Positions 35,257-44,788 are shown, counted from the first letter of the stretch. The stretch is DNA of 64,000 bases from Mesorhizobium sp. CA8 (GCF_020164955.1 NZ_JAIUHG010000030.1:18069-82068), one strand, 5' to 3'. Translations and numbers: made by a program. Notes: generated by a model not told the origin, from the letters alone.

Positions 35257-35330
35257 AGGCGGTCGAGGCTTCAGCCGTCCTTCGGCCAGATCAGCCCGTT
35301 CGAGAGGTCGCTGGTGCGCTCTGAGAAGTG

Positions 35331-35669
35331 GCCACGGAGGCAATGGCGGCATGGCGGCTCAGAAACAGAGCGGATTGGTCCGTCAAGTTATGAGCTACAA
35401 CGGCTTGCCTACATCAAGCCTTCGCCTACCCGGCGACAAGCGCCCATAACGACGACCATGAACGTCTTATTTGGGCCGGAAGCGGACTGGCGGCTGCTGG
35501 ACTTCAAAGGTCGGAAGGCTGCCATTGATCTTGGTCAACCAAGACCGTCGGTCTACAAGAAGCGCTCCGCGGCACGCGTCGTTGGGACAACGGCTTGGCG
35601 TGGCGACTGCACGATGGCCACCATATCGGAACGACACGATTGAGCAGCAATCAGATCATAGAAAGAGCG
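35331..35669. other. Interval before the frameshifted unknown gene
   Basis: A plus-strand frame from ATG 35459 to 35643 (61 residues, MNVLFGPEADWRLLDFKGRK) is the only candidate and has no recognised family or clear ribosome-binding site. Base composition becomes noticeably less GC-rich from here to about 38.9 kb. Confidence 0.3.
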
Positions 35670-36405
35670 ATGGGCAGCTTAGCGAACATCATGCGAATGT
35701 ATGTCGAGACGCATATGCGCTTTGGTGAGCTATTCAAAGTTGATCCCGAGGAGGCGATTGACAACCTAGATCGCACTTTCGAAATGAAGCTTGAGGCCTT
35801 TCACACGCTCTATGATGTCTCGAAGGGTCTGTTCCCATATTTCGGTCGCGGCGATACCACCGTGCTCTTAGCGGTACGCAATGCCATCCATCATCGTAAT
35901 CATCCCCTGTTCCACAGTTTGAATCGTCGTCTGTACCTCGATACCGATCTGGATCGCTGGTGCGGCGCTTCCTTCCTTCTTGCGCGCCACCCCACGCTTC
36001 ATGGCACTCCAATCCAGACGTCCCATTGCGTCAGGCTGGACGATCTTGACGCGCGGCTTGATCCTTCATGCGCCTCGCCGTACCTCGACACCACCGTCGG
36101 CAGCGACAAGGCAGTGCGGAGGATGGAAGGGATCGATATGCAGCTCAAACTTCCGGCAATCCGCGACCGCGGCTTACGTGACCGATACCCGAAGATCAAT
36201 CTATTTGGACTTGATGCCCATCTTCGTTTCTGCCGTTTGCAAGGTATTCAAGGCGATGAAGGCTGCCGGAGTCGCTTTCAGGGGATTCGACGCCGAAACT
36301 TACGCAGTTCCCTTCACGTCAGAAATTGAAGTCGATCTCAGCAGCCCGTCACTGAAACGACTACGGGTTGGCGGCTTAGGACCTCCCGTTATCGTCGACG
36401 TTTAG
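35670..36405 (+). pseudogene. Hypothetical protein gene with a frameshift; possible HEPN-like motif
   Basis: From ATG 35670 (or TTG 35640) a helical protein is encoded (MRMYVETHMRFGELFKVDP, FEMKLEAFHTLYDVSKGLF). It contains VRNAIHHRNHPLF, which resembles the R-x4-6-H signature of HEPN nucleases. Near 36165-36180 the coherent reading moves to another frame (YVTDTRRSIYLDLMPIFVSA, VAFRGFDAETYAVPF), stopping at 36405. Together they would make about 240 residues. It converges on the GHKL ATPase gene 87 bases away. Family unknown; the HEPN suggestion is tentative. Confidence 0.45.
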
Positions 36406-36492
36406 CTGGTGCCCGAGGGGCCAAGTCCTGCCAGTCCGCTCCCGGAACTCAAACGCGCTAGACTAGGCGTATCCAACGGGCGCGGTCGCAGT

Positions 36493-38646
36493 TCAAATGT
36501 TGTTGCGACGGAAGTCCAGTTTGAGTTTCTCCTGGTAGACGCCAATGCGTTTTTTGGCGCGGTCGATCACATCACTGAAATGCAGTATCTCGAAATAGGT
36601 CTCGCCCAGCGATTGTCGCGTCTCGGGATCCTTCAGTTCGCTTGATTGAAACCAGCCCTTGCCGGTCGGGAACGGCGTCCAGTTCCCGCTCAGACGCAGC
36701 GTATTGACGCTATCGCCGATCAGATAGCCATAGAATTTTCTAAGTTTGCCGCCGGATTTCGCCGCAAGCAGCTGAGCATATTCAGAAAGATCGCCGATAT
36801 GCTCATCAGTGGAAACACCAGGCGCCTTGAATTCGACGATGATCGCCGAGCCCTCCTTGCTGAACACCGCGATGTCGGGACGCTTGCCCCCGTTGTCACT
36901 CGTGCGTTTCGCAAGAATTTTTCGAAGTGCCTCATCGATATCACTTTCGAATACACTGGTGTCATCGTTCCATTTGATGTTCGCGAGCGGCAAGTCCGAC
37001 GCGATATAGTCATAATATCGGTACTCTTCGCTCAGCAACCAGATATCGTGATCAGTCGTTTCGGTGCTGTCCTTGCGCATCGGGAAAAAGATGCTGTGGA
37101 TGATCTGCTCATCCTTGCGTCTGATGCCGTCGGCGGCCGCCTGCATGGCAAGCCGCTGGCCGCAGGCGAGATCGAGGATATCGACGATCGCGGCGCGACG
37201 CACGATTAGCTGCGACAGGTTGGCCATGTCGAAGTTCTTGAGCGATGACGTATATTTCCAGGAAAGCTCATGGATCTTCTGGCGGAACTCGTCGGAGTCC
37301 GGCTCGGCTGCCATGATCTCCTCCTTGAGGCTGAAGATCGCGGCAGTCTCGTCGATGACGGCCTTCTGGTATTTGCTCAACACGCGTTCAGCGACCGACT
37401 GGGCGGATTCGCCGTACACGATCCTGGTCTTGGTATCCTGTAGCATCGCTTCGCTGATGCCGAACTGGAGGGTGGCCTCCTTGAGCACCGCCTCCTTCTT
37501 CCAGTCGGCAGGAGTGACCATCTCGTCGATGACCGGATCGAGCGCCTCATGAATGTCGGCGTAGGACAATTTTTCCGACGAAAACATATCGCCGCTCGGA
37601 ATCTCGTCGGGAATATTGTCGAAGTCGTCACGCTGCTCGTTGACGCGTGCGTCCAGATAGTCAGCCTCGATCAGCACGATATGATGGAAACCGCCCACCG
37701 GGTTGTTTTGCTCGGTACGCGTCCTGAGGTAGTGACCCGTGATGTCCTTCACAGGCGTGGACTTGGCACAGAAGGCGATGGCGTTGCGCGGAAGATCATA
37801 CTGTTCGGCATCGAGCTGATAGTGGGAGAGGTTGAATGTTTGCCGCGTGCCGAGACGGTCCCCTGAGGCAGGATCACGCTCTTCGACATCAATAACACGC
37901 TCGGCAGTGACTGCCGGCAGGTCTGCGAGCCGTAGCACTTCGATCTTCGCTTGGTCGTCCTTCCAGTGCCGTGTGGTGAACCGAATCTCGAAATTGCCCA
38001 GCTGTTCACTGAGTCCGACGAGCCGCTGCAGGAAAGCGACGAGCATCTGCTTTTTCAGCGCCGGCGCCGAGAAGAGGGTGCTGAGGGCCTCGCCGTGGGA
38101 TATGCGCGGGCGAACCGCCTCTTTGAATTGCTCAAGCCGGATGACGGTCCCGATGTCGGCTTCAGCGACCGGCACCGTGGTAAAATCATCAGCCTCGATT
38201 TGCTTCTGCGGTTCGCAATACCGAAACACGCGCTTCAGAAGAGCGTCGCCGTCCCGGTAGGTACTGGTGATCGTCATTGCTGCGAAATGATGGAAGAACT
38301 GGATACGTCCCGCGCCCTTGCATTTTCCGATGCCAGAGATGGAGAGATCATCCTTGTAGGACGTATCCTTTGTCAGGAAGGCCTTGAGTTGGTCGTCGCC
38401 GAGACCGCATCCGTTGTCGCCGCACGACACGTTCATCAGTTCGCGATCCTCGAGCAAGTCTGCACGCAAGAAATCGACTTCGATTGTAATATTCATGTCC
38501 GGCGCGGATTGGTCGCTCGCTCGCCGAATGAGATAGGCATCGATCGCATTGGCGATAAGTTCTTCAAAGACCACGTATTGGTTCAAGCTGAGCTTGGTGT
38601 TCTTGATGCTTCCCCTGATGTCGAGCGTCATTTCGTTTCGATCCAA
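36493..38646 (-). CDS. GHKL ATPase fused to a PD-(D/E)XK-like nuclease domain
   Basis: This 717-residue protein begins with a GHKL (Hsp90/MutL/MORC-type) ATPase domain: the N-box FEELIANAIDAYL (residues 27-39), G1 DNGCGLG (77-83) and the G2 region SGIGKCKGAG (104-113). The middle ~400 residues are unrecognised and partly helical. Near the C-terminus RPDIAVF (Asp591) followed by IIVEFKAP (Glu605, Lys607) is the D-Ex K signature of restriction-type nucleases. ATP-driven clamping plus DNA cleavage would suit a defence protein. It is a single gene with lower GC than its neighbours, between element genes and the SOS island. No substrate or named system is assigned. Confidence 0.75.
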   Translation of the reverse strand: MDRNEMTLDIRGSIKNTKLSLNQYVVFEELIANAIDAYLIRRASDQSAPDMNITIEVDFLRADLLEDRELMNVSCGDNGCGLGDDQLKAFLTKDTSYKDDLSISGIGKCKGAGRIQFFHHFAAMTITSTYRDGDALLKRVFRYCEPQKQIEADDFTTVPVAEADIGTVIRLEQFKEAVRPRISHGEALSTLFSAPALKKQMLVAFLQRLVGLSEQLGNFEIRFTTRHWKDDQAKIEVLRLADLPAVTAERVIDVEERDPASGDRLGTRQTFNLSHYQLDAEQYDLPRNAIAFCAKSTPVKDITGHYLRTRTEQNNPVGGFHHIVLIEADYLDARVNEQRDDFDNIPDEIPSGDMFSSEKLSYADIHEALDPVIDEMVTPADWKKEAVLKEATLQFGISEAMLQDTKTRIVYGESAQSVAERVLSKYQKAVIDETAAIFSLKEEIMAAEPDSDEFRQKIHELSWKYTSSLKNFDMANLSQLIVRRAAIVDILDLACGQRLAMQAAADGIRRKDEQIIHSIFFPMRKDSTETTDHDIWLLSEEYRYYDYIASDLPLANIKWNDDTSVFESDIDEALRKILAKRTSDNGGKRPDIAVFSKEGSAIIVEFKAPGVSTDEHIGDLSEYAQLLAAKSGGKLRKFYGYLIGDSVNTLRLSGNWTPFPTGKGWFQSSELKDPETRQSLGETYFEILHFSDVIDRAKKRIGVYQEKLKLDFRRNNI

Positions 38647-39002
38647 ACCCCTAACATAAGCCAGCCTGCTTCTGGCCGCCTGCGCATGTGCAAGTCAAGC
38701 GATGCCAGTTCCCAGCCTCCACCGCAACTCATGACGAGCGTACCGTCGATAGTGTTCCTCATGCCAGCCTAAGCGGAGCTAAATCCTACGTCCGCATTTG
38801 GCGACTTCCGATGGCACCTGGAATGGCCGAAATGAGGCGCATAGCTGCCGTTTGGGTTGCGTGGAAGCTGCATGTTATTTCGCAAGCGGCGGCGCGAATA
38901 CAGACCGAGCGGCCGGCGCGTCCCCACTTGACTCCCACCGCCCAATCGTAGAACAAATAGAGAACATGCTCATATACCCTTTCATGGAGGTCAACGACCA
39001 TC
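38647..39002. other. Divergent promoter region of the GHKL gene and imuA
   Basis: No gene is seen. The right end holds the LexA box at 38951-38965 and a GGAGG at 38986-38990 before imuA. Nothing similar lies close to the GHKL start, so that gene is probably not under SOS control from this box. Confidence 0.5.
38951..38965. promoter_or_regulatory. LexA (SOS) box upstream of imuA
   Basis: GAAC at 38951-38954 and 38962-38965 separated by exactly seven bases match the alphaproteobacterial LexA operator GAAC-N7-GAAC (the complement of GTTC-N7-GTTC). It lies 37 bases before the imuA start. It is expected to repress the imuA-imuB-dnaE2 operon until DNA damage. Confidence 0.9.
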
Positions 39003-39755
39003 TTGCGGCAGGAGCCCGCCATAGACGACTTGCGCGCACGGATCGAAAAGATCGAGGGTCGGCGCCGACCCGCCAGATCGGTGCTTCCTTTCGGGATCGC
39101 CGATCTGGACGCACGACTTCCGGGCGGCGGATTGGCGCTTGGCGCGCTGCATGAAATCGCGGGCGGTGGCAATGGAGCCATCGATGGAGCGGCCGCGGCG
39201 CTGTTCGCGGGCGGTGTGGCCGCGCGCACGCGCGGCAAGGTCTTGTGGTGCATCACCCGGCCCGACCTGTTCGCTCCGGCGCTGGCGCAGGCCGGCCTGA
39301 AGCCGGATCGCGTCATCTATGTCGAGGCCGGCGACGACAAGACAATCCTCGCTTGCATGGAAGAAGGCATCCGGCATGGCGGCCTGGGCGCGGTCGTCGG
39401 TGAAGTCGCGCGCCTGACCATGACAGCCTCGAGGCGGCTGCAGCTCGCTGCCGAAGAAGCCCACACGATCGGGATCGCGCTGCGAAGATGGCGGCGGCAG
39501 ACGGAGGCGGCCGATTTCGGCCAGCCGACGGCCGCCATGACCCGCTGGCGCATCTCGGTCCTGCCCTCGGCGCCGCTGCCCGTGCCCGGTGTCGGCCGGC
39601 ACCGCTGGCTCGTCGAATTGATCCGCGCCCGCGCGGGTGAAAGTGCCGATTTCGAATTGGAGGCGTGCGATGGCACGGGTCGTCTCGCTGTTCCTGCCGA
39701 CCTGGCCAACCGACAGGGTGCGGCGCAAGGCCGGCAACGCAGCGCCGCCGGCTGA
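39003..39755 (+). CDS. imuA: ImuA, SOS mutagenesis protein
   Basis: This 250-residue RecA-related protein is the first gene of the mutagenesis cassette. Typical ImuA features are VLPFGIADLDARLPGGGLAL near the start, GKVLWCITRPDLFAPALAQA, and RRLQLAAEEAHTIGIALRRW. ImuA interacts with RecA and ImuB during damage-induced translesion synthesis. The start is TTG 39003, the only sensible start in frame, with GGAGG twelve bases upstream. Its 3' end overlaps imuB by 86 bases. The operon is preceded by a LexA box. Confidence 0.9.
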   Translation: MRQEPAIDDLRARIEKIEGRRRPARSVLPFGIADLDARLPGGGLALGALHEIAGGGNGAIDGAAAALFAGGVAARTRGKVLWCITRPDLFAPALAQAGLKPDRVIYVEAGDDKTILACMEEGIRHGGLGAVVGEVARLTMTASRRLQLAAEEAHTIGIALRRWRRQTEAADFGQPTAAMTRWRISVLPSAPLPVPGVGRHRWLVELIRARAGESADFELEACDGTGRLAVPADLANRQGAAQGRQRSAAG

Positions 39756-41190
39756 GGCCCCGCTCGTCCTGATCGGTCGCGAAAAAAACCGGCGCGTGGT
39801 GCTCGCCGCCGATGCCGCAGCACTCGCCGCCGGCCTGCGGCCCGGCATGCCGGTGACGAAGGCACAGGTGCTGGTGCCGGACATAGCGATCCAGGACGCC
39901 GACCAAGAAGCGGACGCCGAGGCGCTCGAGCGGCTCGCCGTCTGGATGCTCCGATTTGCGCCGATCGTCGCGCCCGATCCGCCCGACGGGATCGTCATCG
40001 ACACGACAGGCGCCGACCATCTCCATGGGGGCGAGGCCGCCATGCTCGGGGGCATGGTCGGGCGTCTTGCCATGTCCGGCATCGTCGCCCGTGCGGCGAT
40101 CGCGGACAGCTGGGGCGCGGCGCATGCTCTGGCACGGTATGGCCGCCAAGAAATTTTCATCACGCCACCCCGCCACGGCCAATCCATTGTGGAACCGCTG
40201 GCGCTCGAGGCACTGCGGATCGCGCCTTCCACGGCGGCCGAACTGCGCAGGCTCGGCTTCCAATGCATCGGCGATCTCCTGAAACAGCCGCGCGCACCAC
40301 TTGCCCTGCGCTTCGGCCCGGAGATCGGCCGCCGCATCGATCAAGCTCTTGGCAACACAGCCGCGCCGATCGACCCGGTCCGCCCGCCGGACATCGTCGA
40401 AGTCCGCCGTGCCTTCCCCGAGCCGATCGGCGCGGCCGAGACAATAGCGCGCTACATTGGCAAGCTCGTGGCCCAGCTCTGCAAGCTGATGGAGCAGCGG
40501 GGCCTCGGCGCGCGCCGGCTCGATCTCATCTGCCATCGCGTCGACAATCAGGCCCAGGCGGTCCGTGTCGGCATGGCGATGCCCGTCCGGGACGCCAAAC
40601 AGCTCACCCGGCTGCTTTGCGACAAGCTCGAGAACATCGCGCCCGGCTTCGGCATCGAGATGATGATCCTGGCCGCGACGGCGGCCGAACCCCTGGAGCG
40701 CAGCCAGGCCGTGAGCTCCCTCGTCGAGGAAACCGTGCCGGATGTGTCCGACCTCATCGATACGCTGATGAACCGCGTCGGCGAGCGCGCCGTCTACCGG
40801 CTTGCGCCTGTCGCCAGCGACGTGCCGGAGCGTTCGGTAAGCAAGATCCCGGCGATGGCCGCCGACACCGGCGCGGGCTGGCCCGGCCACTGGCCGCGGC
40901 CAGCCCGCCTGCTGCCGCAGCCGGACCCCGTCGAGACGGTGGCGCTGTTGCCCGACCATCCACCGGTCTCCTTCACCTGGCGCGGGGTGCGCCGGCGCGT
41001 GAGGCGCGCGGACGGTCCGGAACGGGTCTTCGGCGAATGGTGGAAGCGCGACGCCGAGCTGGTGGCGGTGCGCGATTATTTCCGGGTCGAGGACGACGCC
41101 GGCGAGCGCTACTGGCTCTACCGCGCCGGCGACGGCGAGGATGCGGCAACGGGCTCGCACCAGTGGTTTCTGCATGGGATCTTCGGATGA
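39670..41190 (+). CDS. imuB: ImuB, catalytically inactive Y-family polymerase-like protein
   Basis: This 506-residue protein has the Y-family polymerase fold but lacks the catalytic acidic motif: it begins ARVVSLFLPTWPTDRVRR where active enzymes have an MDMDAFFA-like segment. The little-finger region is followed by a C-terminal tail that in this family contacts RecA and ImuA and carries a beta-clamp site. ImuB recruits DnaE2 to lesions. ATG 39670 follows GGAGG at six bases. Its stop overlaps the dnaE2 start (ATGA), so the three proteins are translated together. Confidence 0.95.
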   Translation: MARVVSLFLPTWPTDRVRRKAGNAAPPAEAPLVLIGREKNRRVVLAADAAALAAGLRPGMPVTKAQVLVPDIAIQDADQEADAEALERLAVWMLRFAPIVAPDPPDGIVIDTTGADHLHGGEAAMLGGMVGRLAMSGIVARAAIADSWGAAHALARYGRQEIFITPPRHGQSIVEPLALEALRIAPSTAAELRRLGFQCIGDLLKQPRAPLALRFGPEIGRRIDQALGNTAAPIDPVRPPDIVEVRRAFPEPIGAAETIARYIGKLVAQLCKLMEQRGLGARRLDLICHRVDNQAQAVRVGMAMPVRDAKQLTRLLCDKLENIAPGFGIEMMILAATAAEPLERSQAVSSLVEETVPDVSDLIDTLMNRVGERAVYRLAPVASDVPERSVSKIPAMAADTGAGWPGHWPRPARLLPQPDPVETVALLPDHPPVSFTWRGVRRRVRRADGPERVFGEWWKRDAELVAVRDYFRVEDDAGERYWLYRAGDGEDAATGSHQWFLHGIFG

Positions 41191-44100
41191 ACGGCGTCCG
41201 CTATGCCGAGCTGCAGGTCACCTCGCATTTCAGCTTCCTGCGCGGCGCCTCCTCGGCCGATGAGCTGTTTTCGCAGGCGGCACTTCTCGGTATCGAGGCG
41301 CTCGCCGTCGCCGACCGCAACAGTCTCGCCGGCGTTGTCCGCGCCCATGAGGCCGCCAGGACCACCGGCGTGCGCCTGATCGTCGGTTGCCGCCTCGACC
41401 TCACCGACGGCATGTCGCTGCTCGCCTATCCGACCGACCGCGGCGCCTATTCCCGGCTGTGCCGACTGCTCTCGCTCGGCAAGGCCCGGGCCGGAAAGGC
41501 GAAATGCCATCTCGAATGGAGCGATGTCGTCGCCTATGGCGAAGGCCTCATCGCCGTGCTCCTGCCCGAGATGGCCGATGAGACCCTGGCGCTGCGCCTG
41601 AGACATCTGCGCCAGGCATTCGGCGATCGCGCCTATATGGCGCTGACGCTCAGGCGCCGGCCCAACGACCAGCTTCGCATCCACGACCTGGCCACGCTTG
41701 CCCTCAAGATGAAGGTGCCGAGCGTCGTCACCAACGACGTGCTCTTCCATGAGCCGGGCCGCCGCATCCTGCAGGACGTCGTCACCGCAATCCGGCACAA
41801 TGTCACCGTCGACGCGCTCGGCGAACGCCGCGAGCGGCATGCCGACCGTTACCTCAAGCCGCCTCAGGAAATGCACCGGCTTTTTGCACGCTACCCGGAA
41901 GCGCTGGCGCGCACGATGGAGATCGCCGAGCGCTGCCGGTTCTCTCTCGGCGAGCTTGCTTACCAATATCCAGAGGAGCGCGACGACCCTTCGCTGACAC
42001 CGCAGCAGGCGCTCGAAAAACTGACATGGCAGGGCGCCGCGACGCGCTACCCGGAAGGCGTGCCGGACAGTGTCGCACACTCGCTGCGCCACGAATTGCG
42101 GCTGATCGATAAGCTCGACTATGCACCCTATTTCCTGACCGTGAACGCGATCGTGCGTTTCGCGCGCTCGAAGGACATCCTTTGCCAGGGCCGCGGCTCC
42201 GCCGCCAATTCGGCGGTCTGCTACGTGCTCGGCATCACCTCGATCGATCCCGGCCGCAACGACCTTCTGTTCGAGCGTTTCGTCTCCGAGGAGCGTCGCG
42301 AGCCGCCCGACATCGACGTCGATTTCGAGCATGAACGGCGCGAGATCGTCATGCAGTGGGTGTTCGACACCTATGGACGCGACCACGCGGCGCTGTGTTC
42401 CACGGTGGTGCGCTACCGCACCAAGGGGGCGCTGCGCGACATCGGCAAGGCGCTCGGCCTGCCGGAGGATCTCATCCGGACGCTCTCCGGCCAGGTCTGG
42501 GGCTGGTCCGAGGAGGGCGTGGAGGAGCGGCATGTCGAGGAACTCAATCTCAACCTTGCTGATCGCCGCCTGCGACTGACGCTCGACCTCGCGCGGCAGT
42601 TGATCGGCGCGCCGCGGCACCTCAGCCAGCACCCGGGCGGCTTCGTGCTCACCAATGACCGTCTCGACGATCTGGTGCCCATCGAACCGGCGAGCATGAA
42701 GGACCGGCAGGTGATCGAATGGGACAAGGACGATATCGACGCGCTCAAATTCATGAAGGTCGACGTGCTGGCGCTCGGCATGCTGACCTGCATGAAGAAG
42801 GGCCTCGATCTCCTCGCCGAGTGCAAGGACATCCGGCTCGACCTTGCCACCATCCCGGCGGAGGATCCGCGCACCTACGCCATGATCAGGAAAGCCGATA
42901 CGCTCGGCACCTTCCAGATCGAGAGCCGGGCGCAGATGTCGATGCTGCCGCGGCTGAAGCCAAGGACCTTCTACGATCTCGTAGTGCAGGTCGCGATCGT
43001 GCGCCCCGGGCCGATCCAGGGCGACATGGTCCACCCCTATCTGCGCCGCCGGGAAGGCATCGAGCCGGTGCATTACCCAAGGCCCGAGCTCGAGAAGGTG
43101 CTTGGCAAGACGCTCGGCGTGCCGCTGTTCCAGGAGCAGGCGATGCGGGTTGCCATCGAATGCGCGGGCTTCACGCCCGGCGAAGCGGACATGCTTCGCA
43201 AATCGATGGCAACGTTCAAGTTTACCGGCGGCGTTTCGTCCTTCAAGACGAAGCTGATCGACGGGATGGTGGACAATGGCTACGAGCGCGCCTTCGCCGA
43301 GCAGACCTTCAAGCAGCTCGAAGGCTTCGGCTCCTATGGTTTTCCTGAGAGCCACGCCGCTTCCTTCGCGCTGATCGCCTATGCCTCGGCCTGGCTCAAA
43401 TGCTGGCATCCCGACGTCTTCTGCGGGGCGCTGTTGAACAGCCAGCCAATGGGCTTCTACGCGCCGGCGCAGATCGTGCGCGATGCGGCTGCGCATGGAG
43501 TCGAGATCCGACCGGCCTGCGTCAACGCCTCGCGCTGGGACTGCACCCTGGAGCCTCTCGCCGACGGCCGCTTTGCCGTCCGGCTCGGGTTGCGCATGGT
43601 GCGCGGTCTGGCAAATGCCCATGCAAGCACGATCATCGCCACGCGCGCCGACCAGCCCTTCGCCTCCGTCGACGATCTGTGGCGGCGTGCTGGCGTGCCG
43701 CAGGCAGCACTTGTCCAGCTCGCCGAGGCGGACGCGTTCCGGCCAGCACTTGGTCTCGGGCGGCGCGAGGCGCTTTGGGCGATCAAGGCGCTGCGCGACG
43801 AGCCCCTGCCCCTGTTTGCGGCCGCATCGGCCCGTGAAGTGGAGCTGGTGCCCGAGATCAACGAACCGGCGGTGGCGCTTCGGCCGATGACGGCCGGCGG
43901 CGAGGTCGTGGAAGACTACCGCCATATCGGCCTGACGCTGCGCAGCCATCCGATCTCGTTTCTGCGCGACGACCTTCGCCGTCGCCGCATTGTTTCCTGC
44001 TCCGAGGCGATGGAGACGCGCGACGGCCGCTGGCTGGAAACGGCAGGCATAGTGCTCGTGCGGCAGCGCCCGGGCTCGGCCAAGGGCGTGATGTTCATCA

Positions 44101-44456
44101 CCCTTGAGGACGAGACCGGGATCGCAAACCTCGTCGTCTGGCCGAAAGTGTTCGAGCAGCACCGGCGCACGGTTCTGTCGGCGGGCATGATCGCGGTAAA
44201 GGGCCGGATCCAGCGCGAGGGCGAAGTGGTCCACCTCGTGGCTCGCAAGATCAGGGATCTGTCAGCCGAGCTCGCCAGCGTCGGCGAACGCGAGGGCAGC
44301 TTTCCCGTGCCGCACGGGCGCGGCGACCAGGTGCGCAATGGCGGCTCGGGACCCGATCCGCGCGAGCTGCCGCCCAAGGGGCTACGCAGCCGCGACATCT
44401 ACATACCCGACCTCCACATCGACAACATCAAGGTCAAGACGCGGGATTTCAGGTAA
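41187..44456 (+). CDS. dnaE2: DnaE2, error-prone DNA polymerase (C-family)
   Basis: This 1089-residue polymerase performs translesion synthesis in the SOS response. It has a PHP domain (LQVTSHFSFLRGASSADELF at the start), the polymerase palm with catalytic Asp residues in PPDIDVDFEHERR (around residue 375), the fingers and beta-binding region, and a C-terminal OB domain (GVMFITLEDETGIANLVVWP). Full length is normal for DnaE2. It starts inside the imuB stop. With ImuA and ImuB it forms the LexA-controlled mutasome common in alphaproteobacteria and often carried on plasmids. Confidence 0.97.
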   Translation: MNGVRYAELQVTSHFSFLRGASSADELFSQAALLGIEALAVADRNSLAGVVRAHEAARTTGVRLIVGCRLDLTDGMSLLAYPTDRGAYSRLCRLLSLGKARAGKAKCHLEWSDVVAYGEGLIAVLLPEMADETLALRLRHLRQAFGDRAYMALTLRRRPNDQLRIHDLATLALKMKVPSVVTNDVLFHEPGRRILQDVVTAIRHNVTVDALGERRERHADRYLKPPQEMHRLFARYPEALARTMEIAERCRFSLGELAYQYPEERDDPSLTPQQALEKLTWQGAATRYPEGVPDSVAHSLRHELRLIDKLDYAPYFLTVNAIVRFARSKDILCQGRGSAANSAVCYVLGITSIDPGRNDLLFERFVSEERREPPDIDVDFEHERREIVMQWVFDTYGRDHAALCSTVVRYRTKGALRDIGKALGLPEDLIRTLSGQVWGWSEEGVEERHVEELNLNLADRRLRLTLDLARQLIGAPRHLSQHPGGFVLTNDRLDDLVPIEPASMKDRQVIEWDKDDIDALKFMKVDVLALGMLTCMKKGLDLLAECKDIRLDLATIPAEDPRTYAMIRKADTLGTFQIESRAQMSMLPRLKPRTFYDLVVQVAIVRPGPIQGDMVHPYLRRREGIEPVHYPRPELEKVLGKTLGVPLFQEQAMRVAIECAGFTPGEADMLRKSMATFKFTGGVSSFKTKLIDGMVDNGYERAFAEQTFKQLEGFGSYGFPESHAASFALIAYASAWLKCWHPDVFCGALLNSQPMGFYAPAQIVRDAAAHGVEIRPACVNASRWDCTLEPLADGRFAVRLGLRMVRGLANAHASTIIATRADQPFASVDDLWRRAGVPQAALVQLAEADAFRPALGLGRREALWAIKALRDEPLPLFAAASAREVELVPEINEPAVALRPMTAGGEVVEDYRHIGLTLRSHPISFLRDDLRRRRIVSCSEAMETRDGRWLETAGIVLVRQRPGSAKGVMFITLEDETGIANLVVWPKVFEQHRRTVLSAGMIAVKGRIQREGEVVHLVARKIRDLSAELASVGEREGSFPVPHGRGDQVRNGGSGPDPRELPPKGLRSRDIYIPDLHIDNIKVKTRDFR

Positions 44457-44553
44457 AACGCCAATTTCTTGCCCGGCTCAGGATCGCAAGACGACCCAAC
44501 GCGTTACAGGTCGAACGTCGTGACCGCACACCTATGAAACAAGGGAGACGACA

Positions 44554-44739
44554 ATGGCAGACAACAAATCGAAGCGAGGCGCCGCAGACCGTCGGCAAGT
44601 CTCCCGCGGCGAAGGGTATGAGGTCAATTATTTCGCCCGCAAGCACGGTATCAGCAAAGAGCAGGCCGAAGCCCTGATCGAGCGGGTCGGCAACGACCGA
44701 GACAAGCTCAATGCCGCCGCGGAGAAACTGAAGAAATAG
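44554..44739 (+). CDS. DUF3606 domain-containing small protein
   Basis: This 61-residue protein belongs to DUF3606: a basic start (DNKSKRGAADRRQVSRGEGY) followed by the helical NYFARKHGISKEQAEALIER and a Lys-rich end. GGGAG lies seven bases before ATG 44554. Family members are frequent near DNA-repair and stress genes in rhizobia, without a defined biochemical role. It stands between dnaE2 and ligD. Confidence 0.85.
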   Translation: MADNKSKRGAADRRQVSRGEGYEVNYFARKHGISKEQAEALIERVGNDRDKLNAAAEKLKK

Positions 44740-44788
44740 GCTGCGGATTGCGAATGGCGGCAGTTGGGTTTTGTTTGAGTCACGTCAG

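Larger units (their letters stand above)
34694..35330. repeat. Copy 2 of the ~635-base DUF736 direct repeat
   Basis: Nearly identical, same-orientation partner of 16419-17054. It contains the hairpin, DUF736 and the upstream small gene, the latter frameshifted here by a short deletion near 35216 (the plus strand reads GGGCTTAGCCC against GGGCCTTCGCCC in copy 1). Confidence 0.85.

Noticed and set aside
40263..41186. Long plus-strand open frame continuous with dnaE2, apparently extending it by 308 residues
   Set aside because: It runs through imuB in another frame, is Arg/Pro-rich, and DnaE2 family members begin at MNGVRYAELQ (41187), which overlaps the imuB stop.
41118..44234. 1038-residue minus-strand open frame opposite dnaE2
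   Set aside because: It is a shadow of a high-GC gene: no family motif, His/Arg/Gln-rich composition, and dnaE2 on the other strand is beyond doubt.
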